From positions 66,812,371 to 66,876,370 of the forward strand of contig CM048842.1 of NCBI GenBank assembly GCA_026545765.1: a stretch of DNA of 64,000 nt, written 5' to 3'. The notes under the pieces are model-generated. The model had not been told where the DNA came from. It ran no database searches and was given only the letters and a program-made list of their open reading frames with translations. Source of the stretch: Plantago major. Lineage: Eukaryota > Streptophyta > Magnoliopsida > Lamiales > Plantaginaceae. The translations under genes and the position numbers were made by a program. Below, piece after piece: positions 36,693-49,392 of this stretch (its first letter is position 1; each line of letters starts with the position of its first letter).

Positions 36693-39600
36693 CGTTATCA
36701 GCAAGATAGTGCTCAACCAACTGATAGAGAATGTAAACTATGATCCGAAGAAAAAGTTAGAAGGAGAGGAGAGTTCTGATTGGCCATGATGATGATGATC
36801 ATGAATAGAGATTTCTATTGAATCATCCCTCCATTTCTCAATTTCATATATTACATTGATGCATTTTATTATTTTTATGTTTGAGATTATATACTAATAA
36901 GTTCTTTGTTTTTGTAGTTCCATCCTAAGATGCATGAAGCAACCTTAGACGATGGCATACTGAAGACATACTTAAGACCATGGCAAAGAATTTTGATAGG
37001 AGATGCCATGTGTTTTAGTATGATCAACGAGTTTCTACCGATGGAGCTAACATACGGAAGGTGCCATCAATGGAGCTACATATCCTTTGAAACTATAAAA
37101 CTAGTATTACTTATCTTGTTTCAAGATAAGTTTAATTTTGTTTATAATTTACTTTCTTGAATTTATTTTTCTCATCATATGATATCATTTAACCACTTTA
37201 ATTTTCTTGTTAGTGGTGAATCTCATATTCACACTCATATTTTTGATGAACCTTCCAAGTGATAATAAAATTACAATATAGTTTACCATATTCCCTAAAG
37301 TGAATATGAGATACAAAACCTTGAAGGTTACGACTATTGAGAAAGAAGTTAATGTCAAATTATCATTCACATGGATATATGATCCAAAATTTTCAAGAAT
37401 TGAAAACCACAAGAAGTGGCTAACAATTGATGGTTCATTTGTTAAAATATATATGTCCACAGACATATCATGGACCATGATAAATCCATCAACATATGGT
37501 TAATATTCTAGCCACAAGTCCATCAACAAATGGTCAATATTCTAACTTTGATTAGCTAGACAAAGATGGAATGCACACCCATATTAAACATATTTTATTG
37601 ATGGTGATGCAAAGAAAGTAATAACTTCCAACCTGAAGTTGGTAGTATTAATTTTTATAAATTGTCCAACTTGAAGTTGGAATAATATGTGTGCAAGTGT
37701 ACTTAAAGTCATTCTCCTAAAAGCACAATTTCTTATTATTACTCCCGGAGTAGCAATTGTGTCCATACTAAATTGTATGGATCTTGAAAACCACTAGAAA
37801 CTTGATATGTATGTGGTAAAGATATACCCCTAGCTCACAAGAACAATGTTTGGTCTCGTAGACCATAGTACTATAATATGAGTGCAACTATTGTTGTTCA
37901 TACATATTTTACATGATGATGAACTAGAAGTTCAGTTTATTTGTAAAAGTTCTCATCTTGTACAATGAATAACATATAGAATTTATGAATCTCCTTTCCC
38001 AGAAGTGATTGGAGATATTTGAAAAAAAAAATTAGAGGGTTGCAAAAGGAGTTAATGTCAATTTGGTATATTGAAAATGAACCACCATTATTTGATCTAT
38101 ACTCAAGTGCATCTCTATGGTCAAACCACAAGAGGTGGTTGGAAAAATAAAAAGTTTTAAAATTTTAAATGAAAGAACACAATCAATTTCTAAATATTGA
38201 TTCTTCTCACAATGTGAACATTTTGCAAATTATATGCATATATGGAACTTTGTCCTTAGCTTCACCAGAAGTGAGCATGAAATAGATCTCATCAACCTCA
38301 AGTTGAGAAAAATATACGAGTGATCAAATAAATCTCAACCTGAAGTTTGGAGAAATGTATTAAAATATCCGACCTCAAGTTGGAAGAAGTAAATGGAAAT
38401 ACAAAATATATCTCGTCAACCTGTATTTGGGAGATTTTGTTCTCCAAATGGACACATATATTTTGTTATTTGAGCATTTGGATAGAAATTGGCATGTCAT
38501 ATATACTCTTATAGAGCTATTACTATTCATGAAGAGTGTACAAATTATAATATATTATGTCAATAATCAGACATATTATAAGATATATGTACAACAATTC
38601 GCATCTAATACATGTCTAATACATTTCCAATCTCAAGTTGGTAAAAGTAATTATATTTGAGATGATGAAACTATCTCAAGCACAAAGTCGATTACCGAAC
38701 CTGAAGTTGGGATCGAACAATGTTTATACAACATCTATAATAATGTTAGCATTCAGAGGGGACATTACAAGTAATTTCGTGAATGCTAATTAGTCTCCTC
38801 ATATTTATTGGTGAACTTTTGGCCAAAGTGGCAATCACTTTTATTTACTACGTCTATTAGCCAACTGTATACGGATTGACAAGTCCTTGCATATTACTTT
38901 TCCAACTTGATGCTGTGTGAAAGCACTAGAAGAGTTTGCTACTACTAGTAGTATAAGTTCATAAGTGACAAGTGCTCAGAATACATAATTAAAATGAATC
39001 ACTTGATGCTTTTACCACCTGAAGAGCAAAATTTACTTGATATAGATTATTCAAGTAGTTATTAAATATAAATGAAGCCTCAAAATAAAGTTCAGGCTCT
39101 AGAAGAGTAGCTACGTTGAAGAACATTGTGTTCCAGAAGAACACATGTTAGACTTACTCCTTGAAGGAGTTGATGACTATATGTCTTGCCAAATAAAAAA
39201 AAAGACAATGATTCGTTTCTTTATGTCACATCGTTCTGGCAAGTATCAAAATTAATTTTGTATACAAGCGCTATAAAATTTCACTACCTGCCTACCAGAA
39301 GATTGGCGCATTCTCTAAGAATTAGTCACTACCAACCAGAAGGTTGGCAGAAAATGATAATATTGAAATATGCAAAATTGATGTGACAAATTAGGCCATC
39401 CGGTTACAACTTAACCGTTTTTGTGAAACCTGAAGTTTCCATATGCATAATATAATTATGTGCTGAAAGCTTTCTCCTGTTGTAATCCGATTGTATCAGT
39501 GGCAAGACACAACATTGAGTAAGCACGAAAATTGAGATCTTGCAAATGAGCAATATTACACTCATCAAGTTGATAAGATTGATACAATATAAGTGACCAG

Positions 39601-41990
39601 AAGTCTACATGTATCTTTCAATTGTTTATACAATTAAAGTTTATTGAGTGAGTAATTGATCTCTATTTTGGGACAAATTTCTTTTCAGCACTATCTATAA
39701 AATCCAACTGTGCAAATATGTTAACTTCCCCATTGTTATGTTCTTCTGAAGAGAACTAGACATGATAATAAAACGCCCCATAAACCTATCCCTTAGAGAT
39801 AGTTTTTACCACCTTAGGGGGAGGATGATGGATAAAGCTGGTAAAAAAAAAAAAGTGTTTGATCCCCAAGTCAAACGGAAGTTTAGACTTGTTAAATATG
39901 AGATACATCAAATAGATGTTCAAAAGGATGATGATGTATCATATATTATACCAGTTATATCTTTCAAAATTACCGAGATATGTTCAACCATAAAATTTTA
40001 TGATTTGACTGCTGACCCGCTATGTTCCAATTTTGAGGCATACAGAGTTACAGATCAGTGATACAATGGTATGTGTTGAACATTGAGGTAGCTTGCCTAT
40101 AGTATTAATGATCATTGCACCTGAAGTGCAATATATGCGGTTCCAAATACGTACAATATAGGAAAATGGCAAGATAAAGCAGTTGGTCATCTTGAAGAGT
40201 ATGATATGCCCATGAAAGGCACATATATCTGAATATTATTAGGTGGCCTATATGAAATGAAATAGTACCTCCAAAATATTCAGATATCAATGATCAACAC
40301 TGACTTGAAAATCTAGCAAAGGGATTTGTTATACTGGTATACATGGAACCGAGAAACTTTCCAAGCATATGCAAGATTTGATGGACATATATTATTGGAC
40401 ATGTAAATGGGGATCTTACATGTAAGTCAATTTGATGACATCATGATGATGCTAGAAAATGAGCTCATGGACTTGAAGTCCTTTTGATTTACTAATTTGA
40501 GATATGTACGGTACCGTTGCAGTATTGAGTCAATGTCATGTACATTTAGATACAGTGAAGTTCCTCATGCATAATATCTTTATTGTCATATCATTTAGTA
40601 GGCTTAGGACTCATTTGCATACACACATGATAATCGTGATCTTATATGTTACCAGTTAGTCACAACCCGCAAGTTGTGGACATGAATAGTGACTGATTTG
40701 ACTTACAAGTAAAATGATTTGAGATGGTTCAATGAGGGGAGATATCATCCCCGTCAGTTAGTCCCGGAAGGATATTAAAAGTATCATGTTAGCAAACATG
40801 GATTAGATGAGAAAAGTTCTTGAAGAACTATAATGTTTCATATATGAAACTTCTATACTCAACTTCACTTGCTAAAATACAAATATGTATTCACCATAGT
40901 GAAATACTGAACTATGAGATAAAAATTCTCAAGACTCGTGAAGAGTAGTATTGGTTACACCAATGTTAGCTAAACCTGAAGTTTGAGCATGTAAAGAAAT
41001 ATTTACAAAGATGACATATTGTTAACATTGAGATTAACATGGTCCAGAAGTACCTTAATCGATCATATGTCAAATAAGAATTCAAATTCATAACTGTTGC
41101 ATTAGCTTGAATTTTAATATTCCTTACTATACCTCCTGAAGAAGGTATGCGTTTACTTGTCAATTAAAGCGACATACTAATCAAGCAACAATGATTAATT
41201 TTGCGCATTGCATGAGCAAAAGTTGCACTCTTTTTCCCTTTCTAGGTTTTTATCCCATTGGATTTTTCCTAGTAAGGTTTTTAACGAGGCAACATCATAA
41301 GCGCATATAATCATCTCGATATCTCCTTGATTGTGATCATTTGGATCTGAAGAAATTATATTCAAGTGTTCGGGAAATTCTTCCACATGCAGATAAAAGT
41401 ATACTTCGACGAAGTTGTTCCCGCTCAAGACCTACAAGAAGAAGATCACATGCAAGTACAACATTTCTGCATATTTGATCATCAAATCACTTCCAACATC
41501 AGCACTTGAGAAGTTGGCCTAGAAGATTGGAATGCATGGATTCGAAGATGTAAAGTGATGCTTCAATCAGGGGAGTTAGTTCTGACTCTTTTTTTTCGAC
41601 TAAGTTTTTATCCCAATGGATTTTTCTTAGCAAGGTTTTTAATGATGCAGTATATCTCTCGCGTACCAACCATAACCACCTCATGTTCATTTAAGGGGAG
41701 TTCGCCGTCGCAACGGTTTTTGAGGCGACATCAAATCTCATTTCTCAGTTGGGCCTTTCTTAATTCTTATGCAGTAGTAGTACATGATGATTAGACTTGT
41801 ACAATGTACACCATGTGTCTCATAGTAAGACTTCTCTCATGTATGGTTCCATGGACTTGACTCCACATCGACCCTTTTATTTCTTTTTTCTTTTTTTTCT
41901 CCGGGGGCATCTTTTCTCCGTGCCTTGTCATTTTCGTCGGTGCAGAGGTCATAAAAGTTTATTATTAATAAATCCATGATCAATATAAAG
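36693..41990 (+). mobile_element. Internal region of decayed copia-like element A
   Basis: Sequence after the LTR has no long ORF. Its identity as copia-type is inferred from the LTR and binding site and from the 3' landmark CTCTTTTTCCC...GGTTTTTATCCCATTGG...AAGGTTTTTAACGAGGCAAC, familiar from the region before the polypurine tract of plant copia elements. That landmark occurs twice (41222-41300 and 41574-41650). The same internal sequence is present inverted in element B. The right end is uncertain, placed near 41990, and the second LTR is missing. The region is unusually rich in short hairpins, described separately. Confidence 0.65.
37628..41148 (+). repeat. Dispersed short hairpins with CTGAA-like loops
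   Basis: At least 20 inverted repeats with different 4-7 bp arms and a roughly 5-base loop. Examples: 37628 CCAAC-CTGAA-GTTGG, 37666 CCAAC-TTGAA-GTTGG, 37920 TGAAC-TAGAA-GTTCA, 38124 AACCAC-AAGAG-GTGGTT, 38292 TCAAC-CTCAA-GTTGA, 39127 TGTGTTC-CAGAA-GAACACA, 39156 ACTCC-TTGAA-GGAGT, 39425 GAAAC-CTGAA-GTTTC, 40114 ATTGCAC-CTGAA-GTGCAAT, 40469 GGAC-TTGAA-GTCC, 40815 AGTTC-TTGAA-GAACT, 40934 ACTC-GTGAA-GAGT. They are not copies of one another because the arms are unrelated. Function is unknown. Confidence 0.8.
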
Positions 41991-42928
41991 TACAACAATC
42001 ATCATTGATGGTCACAAAATCGAATACAATACAATTCTATCAACGAAAACTTCCATTTTATATTCTTCGTAATCTCAAAGTACTATCTCGTTAAACATGT
42101 GGAGTGGAACTACCACAAGGAATATAGAAGTCATGTACGTCTAAACCGATGTGCACATGTAACCAACTTGCTTCATTGCAAATTAAGCTTAATTAGTAAT
42201 TATCAAGTTAGGCCATTATCCATTTAAAATGTATTAGTATTAAAGGATGAAGTTTATCTAATTTACATGCATGTGGTTTGTAAGATCATTTCAAAAGTGA
42301 TGTATGACATTTTAAAAGTATTATAACTATTTGGAGTGTACTCCGGAATGAAATTGGAGGGGGTATCCTGAAAACGGTCTATTAATAAGAATTTAAAGAA
42401 AAACTGACAAACACAATGGTTATAATGTGGACTTATTAATTAAACTATTGGTTTTTTTTTTTACATAAACACACAAATGAAATTTTCTTCAAAAGACGTT
42501 TTACTTAAAAACATCAATGCTCTTTAACACCACCACTCGATCTATTTTTAAATTAATTATTACATCTCATGGTAGCCTGCTCCAGTCCCCTTCGAAACTT
42601 TCGTTATTGGGTTAGGCATACACTTCTATCTCCTATAAGTTCCCTACAAGTCCTTGTTTTTAGAAATATATGTGGGATGAAATGTTAAAATTTGAAATTT
42701 TAAAGGGTTACTGTTCCGCATAAGGTCATACATCAATTTTGAAGCACAATTTAGGTGAAACGTTAACATAAATGATAAAACATGAAAATGTGTATTTCTT
42801 GTGTCAAGTAACATTTTTTATAATGTATATAGTTTACCGGGTGGGAGATTATTATTCTTTTCCCATAAATGTCATTTTTGGGCCACACGTACGATATACT
42901 AATACACCAGTATTCTGGTTGCCTTATA
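41991..42928. other. Repeat-derived spacer
   Basis: AT-rich sequence between the end of copia element A and the long fold-back. No ORF or recognisable element was found. Confidence 0.4.
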
Positions 42929-43096
42929 CTCAAGAGTTGGGTTTCCTCTTCCCTACCGCATGCTGCACTACTTCTGGTGCTTTAAAGGTTGTAGCACGGT
43001 TGTACCATATGCATTAAATGTTGTATTGTACAACACATTAAAGCACAAGGAGGTAGTGCAACATGCTGTAGGGTATAAAAAACCCAAGAGTTGAAA
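42929..43096. repeat. Long imperfect fold-back (about 168 nt)
   Basis: The left arm runs from about 42930 (GTTGGGTTTCCTCTTCCC, GCATGCTGCACTACTTCTGG, TGCTTTAA) and its inverted counterpart ends near 43095 (TTAAAGCACAAGGAGGTAG, TGCAACATGC, CCCAAGAG). An inner stem GGTTGTAC/GTACAAC closes the loop. Pairing is good but not perfect over about 65 bases. It could be a MITE or a young microRNA-like hairpin. Confidence 0.7.
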
Positions 43097-43402
43097 TTGA
43101 GATGGAACTTTATTAATTGCAGGGAGAAATTTTTGAGTTGTGATTTCTTGCAAATGCATGATTTGGATGATTTTCCAGACCAGTCGTTTCCTATACTTTA
43201 GTACACATTTGATTATGAATGATTTTCAATAATACAGTCAAGCAATTTAACTAAGTTATAAGTTGTGAACTTTTGGAACGGACATTAAACTTTTATTTCC
43301 TTCCAATCAGTTAAGTACACGCCGATCCAAGGATCCAGGCAAAGTATCTAGAATACTCTAGATGACTAGTAGAGACAAGGTAAAACGATAATCTATCAAG
43401 CT

Positions 43403-44040
43403 AGCATTAAACGTGCACAATGTGCCCGCAATCGGGGATCAGTCCAAGCTCTAGTAATTAAAGAATCTATAATTTTCTCCTCAAGGTGTTGATTTGCAGG
43501 TTGCTTCTGGAAGTAGACCGCATTCCTTTCCATCCAAACGGCATAAATTGTTTCCGCAAAGGCGCTTTACAAGTGCTTTGCTTTCCAATGTTTGCCCCCG
43601 AAGCGCCTGCATATCACGTCCAACTCCATGCTCCAGCCGTGGGGTGTACGGTTGATATGCAGGCATTTCATCACCCGACCCCAGATACGATTCGTATAGG
43701 GACATTCGAAAAATAAGTGTTGTTGGGTTTCTGCTTGCGGACAGAACATGCAGGATGGGTCAATGCCAGGGTCCTGTCTCGGGTTGCCAAGCGCTCATGG
43801 AGAGCCATCCAGGTACAGAACATAGCCCGAGGCCTTGCCTTGTTTCCGAACCAAAACTTCTTCCATTTGACATCATGTTTGGTACCTCGAATCTCCTTGT
43901 ATAATAGCCTGGTAGGGAACTTAGGAGCCATCAGCGTCATCGGCGATATATGAGAGGATTGCACAAGTGAACGTGCCTTCATTACAGCTTTCATAATCCA
44001 GGAGCAATTCGCATTTATCATGACATCCATGACATTGCGG
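43403..44040 (-). pseudogene. LINE ORF2 C-terminal zinc-binding region
   Basis: It continues the reverse transcriptase in other frames. First comes KKFWFGNKARPRAMFCTWMA, then CPQAETQQHLFFECPYTNRIW, the CxxxxHxxxxC form of the zf-RVT domain, then a tail with AETIYAVWMERN down to about 43403. At least one frameshift and one TAA (near 43570) interrupt it. Confidence 0.75.
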
Positions 44041-44042
44041 TC

Positions 44043-45986
44043 CTATATATAATAACAATGTATCCATTTCACCCACAACTTGTCCGCTTTGATGCACAGG
44101 TTCCAGAGTAATTTAGCAATGGTGCACTTATTCCAATCAGCTATGGAAATCAAATTGAGGCCCCCGTGATTCTTCTCATCGCAAACTTTGTCCCATGCAA
44201 CATGTGCTTTTCTGGTAATAGCATCAGTGTTACTCCACAGAAAAGAGCGACAGATAGATTCAATGCGCTTGAGGACAGTTGATGGGAGCGGGAAAACCTG
44301 TATCCAGTAGCTGGTCATGGCATGAAGCACACTACGAATAAGCTGAAATTTACCGGCATAGCTAAGCAGCTTAGATGTCCAGTGCCGAATGCGAGATGTG
44401 ATTCGATCAATTAGTGGCTGATAATCTCGAATGGTAAGTTTTCGAGTGGATAGAGGTACCCCGAGGTACTTTATAGGTAACTTGCCTAGCTTAAAACCCG
44501 TCATATGCACAATTGCGTCCCTATCAGATCGAGCAACGCCTCCCAGGAAAATCTGAAACTTTCCGGGGTTCGCAGATAAACCCGTGGAAGCTGAAAAAAT
44601 GTGGCAATGGTCAAGTAGCAGCTCTATTGATCGAAGATCACCTCGGGCAAAGAGGAGAAGGTCATCAGCGAAGCACAAATTAGTTATACCCAATTCGTCG
44701 CAATGGGGATGGAAATTGAAATCCGGATCCCTCTTAAGAAGGCTAAGTACTCGGTGAAGGTATTCCATCATAATAACAAACAGTAGTGGGGAAATAGGGT
44801 CACCTTGTCGGAGCCCTCGCTTAGCTTTTAAAAGCTTCGAGGGGGAGCCATTAATTGTATAACGATAGGAGACCGACGTTACACATCTCATAATCCAAGT
44901 CACAAACTGTGCCGGGAATCCCATCTCTTCCAGAACCGATTGCAACGCCGTCCATTCAACAGTATCAAACGCCTTCTGCACCATACAATGGGGAGAGATA
45001 GCCTTCCGGTCGTAACCTCGAACAAGCTCACTAGCCAGGAAGATGTTATCATGGATTACCTTTCCTGGTAAGAACGCAGATTGGCTTTCATCAACAACCG
45101 AATTAATGACACGGCTCAATCTCTTCGTGAGAATTTTAGAGATGATCTTGTAGCGATGAAACAACGAAATCGATCTCATCTCCTTCATAGTGCAAGCGCT
45201 AGAAGTTTTCGGGATGAGAGTGACCAACGTACAGTTGGCAGCCGCATATAGCTGATTTGAATGGAAGAAATCCTGAACAGATCGAATGACATCCCCCTTG
45301 ATTATCCCCCAGGCAGATTTGAAAAATTTAGCATTGTAACCATCAATCCCAGGGGCTTTATTATCCCCGATGTCATTTAAAGCTTCCCATATTTCTTTCT
45401 CGGTGATGGGCGAAATCAGTTCTAGCCGTTCCACTCGATTAAAGCCATTCACGGATCTCAGTGCATCAATATGAACATTCGGCAGTTGTTGGGCAGCCGT
45501 GCCAACGAGATCGCCATAAAAGCGAAGGATCTCCCCTTCCAGGTCATGCGGTGAGGTCAGAACCCGGTCATCCGAGGCAATGAGCTTTGTTATACCCACC
45601 TTACGGTTCTGTTCACGAACAGTGGCATGAAAGAACGCGTTGCTTCCATCTCCTGTACGAAGCCAGTGGACTTTGGCTTTTTGTGCCGCAATCATCTCGT
45701 CCATTTCATTCCATTTGATGACCTCCTCAGATAGCTGCTTAACCTGTTGGATGAGACCCACATTAAACCGATCTTGAATAAGTTCTTGCTGTGCTCGGGA
45801 GAGAGCAACTCGTGCAGACTCGAGATTCCGAGTCGTGCCAAGGAGCTGTCTCGTAAGAGGCTTGAGGTGCCTCTGAAGTAATTGCAATTTTCGCCATAAG
45901 ATATACATGGGCTGGCCGTGTACTTCCTGGTTCCAAACAGATTGCACAGTAGCAAGAAAATCATCATGAGATGCCAAACTGTTCAT
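44043..45986 (-). pseudogene. LINE ORF2 reverse transcriptase, inactivated
   Basis: A 647-codon open stretch with the standard blocks of a plant non-LTR reverse transcriptase: WLRTGDGSNAFFH, GDNKAPGIDGYNAKFF, TLIPKTS, RGLRQGDPISPLLF, the active-site FADDLLLF and the downstream LGVPLSTRKL. In motif A the family reads like KVDLQKAFDTVEW; here it is CMVQKAFDTVEW, so about four residues including the expected catalytic aspartate appear to be deleted in frame. It would therefore be inactive even where the frame is open. It ends at 44043 by frame loss, not a natural terminus. Confidence 0.9.
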
Positions 45987-46165
45987 AAAGCGAAACTGTC
46001 GGGGCTTTCAGTTGTGTTTGGCGGCCGAATCCAGTACATGCAAGGGTGAGTGGTCCGAGACTCCAGGTTCTAGGACATGAATATCTTCCATGAAGGAAAA
46101 TTGAGGAACCAATCCGGATTACATAACGCTCTGTCGATACGAGAGTAAATAGTAGTCTGATGTTG

Positions 46166-47603
46166 CTAGAGATTAAAAGTGTATAGCATATTATTCATAA
46201 TGTGCATACTTCTAAATACTTTGCCATCTTTTGATCTTTTCCTTAGATATACGATACTAAACGTGCATGTACTGGGACACAATTATTTAAAAATTCCACT
46301 CAATTATATTTTTCTTCTCTTAATTTTCTTAACCACGTACCTAATTGGTAATATTTTAAGCGTATAGATTAATATATACTCGAGTACAGTCACAACTTCA
46401 CTATCATGCTATTTACAGGTGCAAATACTCAATCCTTTCAGAATTCTATGTGCATAAGTACACAATTTACACCGATGAACTGTTTCAAGTCATTATATGC
46501 ACACATCTTTGATCAGTACAAAAAAAAACTGTCAATTTTAAATATGATTTGAGTCGATTGAAGTCTTATTAATACAACGAGAACCCAAATTAAACTAATC
46601 GTGTCAAAGACTATTGCAATGTCAAATTTATAGTGCCGGCTGGACTAGAGAGCATATATGTTCACGAGCTGGATTTGTCATTTGTTTCAATGAGAGATAA
46701 TTCGTGAATAATGCCAAACATGTTAATGCGATTCTATTTTGGATCTTTGTTCATTTTTTATTCAGCAAATGATTACAATATTGTCAACTTGAGAAAATAA
46801 ATTATTGTTAAGGAAGCACATACGTACGCTTACTTTTAAGCAATCAAAAGTTGGCAGGTAGGTGTAAATACAACATGGTTTCGGTTTGGTCAAGGAGCAC
46901 ATTTCACTCTCATGCCTCACTTTCCCGTATTAAACCCAGATCTCATTCAGATTAGCTTGGTGGACTAATACATGAGAATACAAACTATAGTGAAGAAAAC
47001 TGCGGTTCAAATTCTATAAAGTTAAAAAGGAAGAGATAAGGGTCTGTTTTCACGAAAGGAATGGATGAAGTGACTGGTAAGTCAGTTGGCGACGAACAAG
47101 TTGAGTGAGAATTATCAGTAACCTTATTAGGTGATTTGACCATATTTTACCATGATACTATTTGTTGAATGTGAATGAGGAGGATAATTTGAAAAAAATA
47201 CTCATTTACTTTTATTTAAAGAAAAACAAGGTCTTTTGCTAAAGGGATATTATAGAAGTAGTAAATTCTTAAATCAGCCACCATTACATTCCCAAAATAG
47301 ACTTATCATAATTGACCCGCATTATTTTGCCAAAATAAAGTGAAAACCCACTTGAAAGGTGATAGATTTATGTAAATTCCCATCCCCTTATGGTGGGGGT
47401 TCAACTCTTTGGACGGTTGACGTGGTTACTTCTGAACTGCTTTTTCCGAGATTTGTTGGACCACAAACCGACACACGTCCTATTGTGCGTACATCGAGAG
47501 ACTTCTCAATGAGTCAACCTTTAAAATTATTGTCGAGCAATCATGCGTAACACTAAAGTTCTCACGAATTTCTAAAAGTGTGTACTTTGTTGGTATAAAT
47601 AGT
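46166..47603. other. AT-rich spacer
   Basis: Between the LINE and the MITE. No ORF, promoter or repeat could be supported. Confidence 0.4.
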
Positions 47604-47860
47604 ACTCTCTCCATTTCAGATGAAGTGTTACATTTTACTATTTTGCGGTCAACTGTCTCCGCGTTTGACCACAATTTACTCTTAAACAATATTAATAAAT
47701 AAATTATTAAAATTATATAATGAAAATTTAGTAATTAAATTTTTATTATATGATTTTATTAAATTATTTACTATTATCGTTTATGAGTAATTTGTGGTCA
47801 AACTCAAACGATTAATGACGTCAATCAATGTAACACTTTCTGAAAATGGATAAAGATCAT
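47604..47860. mobile_element. MITE with CTCTCCATTTCAGA termini
   Basis: The left end CTCTCCATTTCAGATGAAGTG and right end AACACTTTCTGAAAATGG form imperfect inverted repeats around an AT-rich, non-coding 250-bp core that also contains paired TGACCACAA/TTGTGGTCA segments. The class resembles Stowaway-like MITEs. Ends are approximate. Confidence 0.6.
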
Positions 47861-48712
47861 TCTCAAACCTTTTAAACTTTGTGAAATTTATAAACCTTAC
47901 AGATTAAGTGGTGCTAAATACAAACACATATAATAGCGCAATAATGTGTATTTTGGGTATGATATGCAATTATGCATTTGGCGCGGCTAATAATGAAGAA
48001 AAATTGTGAAGAAAATGACATGCAACGCTATGGAAAGTACATATGATATTTGGGCAACACAAGCCTATAAGAATTTAATAGTGCCCTGGAATATGTCACA
48101 TGCGATGATTAATTATTCGACGGGACACATGTACGTTTCAATCTATATATATCAATTATATATATCATGCCCGCGCGTAACCCTAATTAATCAATTCTTT
48201 ACGTACCTAATATGACAACTTATATTAAATGATGCAAGGAAAATAAAGCCTAGTGAGAAGTAAGAACTATAGTACATGATGGGGAAAATATGCAAAGGAC
48301 TGGATGATTGAGATTCATCATACCAATATATTTATGGTCATTTATTGTTCTTTCTCTCTCCGGGTTAATTTATCACCTAAACTCGAAAAACATATTTTTG
48401 AAATAAATTTGTTAGAGGTTTTTATTGTGTTTCAACAAGTCTTCTGAGAGACGGTATTTATATAACTTATTTAGTGACGGACTATGTTATCAATAAAATT
48501 ATCCATGTTATTAATCAAAACGTCTACGTACTTTCTCCGTCCTTTATAAGCTGTCAAGGTTTGACTTTTTACAGTCAACAAAGTCGAACTTTGACTACGA
48601 ACTCAAACCGTAATGGTACGTAAAATCTTCAGTTGAACTATATAATGAAAATTCAGACGAAATGAGTTATTTTAATATGAAAAGCACAAATGTTGAGAAT
48701 ATAGACGTTTTG
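47861..48712. other. AT-rich spacer with a MITE-like end
   Basis: Near 48536 a segment beginning CTTTCTCCGTCCTTTATAAG resembles one end of a CTCCGTCC-type MITE; no second end was found. Nothing else is recognised. Confidence 0.35.
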
Positions 48713-49010
48713 ATTAACGTCTATAAGTTTCTTGAAAATATATGTTCGTCTCTAGGTAATAAGGGCGTCTCTCAAAAGACTTACTCTTTATTTTTATATA
48801 ACACTATATCTAGGAAATAGTAATATAGTTTATCAGCTCATTAATTTACTAAACAACACTATATTAACGTCTATAAATTTCTTGAAAATATAGGTTCGTC
48901 TTTAGGTAATAAGTCCGTCTCTCATTAGACTTACTCATTATTTTTATATAACACTATATCTAGCAAATAATATAGTTTATCAGCTCATTAATTTACTAAA
49001 CAACACTATA
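48713..49010. repeat. About 150-bp tandem duplication
   Basis: Two diverged adjacent copies (about 48713-48863 and 48864-49010), both starting TTAACGTCTATAA and ending TTACTAAACAACACTATA. Differences of a few bases and small gaps show it is older than the neighbouring 91-bp duplication. Confidence 0.88.
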
Positions 49011-49191
49011 AAGTGACTACCTAGCTAATCAGCTACCATCAAATTTAGAAACTAGCTAGGCTAAATGGTACCTTAAGATATGAGTGGATAAATAGTGAGG
49101 AAAGTGACTACCTAGCTAATCAGCTACCATCAAATTTAGAAACTAGCTAGGCTAAATGGTACCTTAAGATATGAGTGGATAAATAGTGAGT
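49010..49191. repeat. 91-bp tandem duplication
   Basis: Two essentially identical 91-bp copies (49010-49100 and 49101-49191) starting AAAGTGACTACCTAGC. It begins where the 150-bp duplication ends, so the two events may share a fragile junction. Confidence 0.93.
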
Positions 49192-49392
49192 AAGATGAAT
49201 AAAATTGATTGTATAATTAGATTTGTTTAAGTATGACTATCAGTGCTAATTAGTAATAGTTCAAGAGTATATAATGAGTGGCTCTTTCTCCAACTTCACC
49301 AGTTGAGGTATGAGGCTAATGTTTAGAGGTTGCCACTACTCTACATTGTGGTGACTATATGAGTCTTTACGTTCTTAATATCTAATAAATCA

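Larger units (their letters stand above)
43268..46165 (-). mobile_element. 5'-truncated L1-type LINE
   Basis: The element lies on the - strand. Its 5' part, just below 46165, retains the end of the AP endonuclease (YSRIDRALCNPDW, GVSDHSP). Then come a reverse transcriptase, a zinc-binding domain and a 3' end (TTTAATGTCCGTTCC then a short A-rich stretch near 43268) resembling plant LINE termini. ORF2 is broken by a stop between endonuclease and transcriptase (near 46007), a frame break near 44035, and a stop near 43570. No target duplication was identified. Confidence 0.85.
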
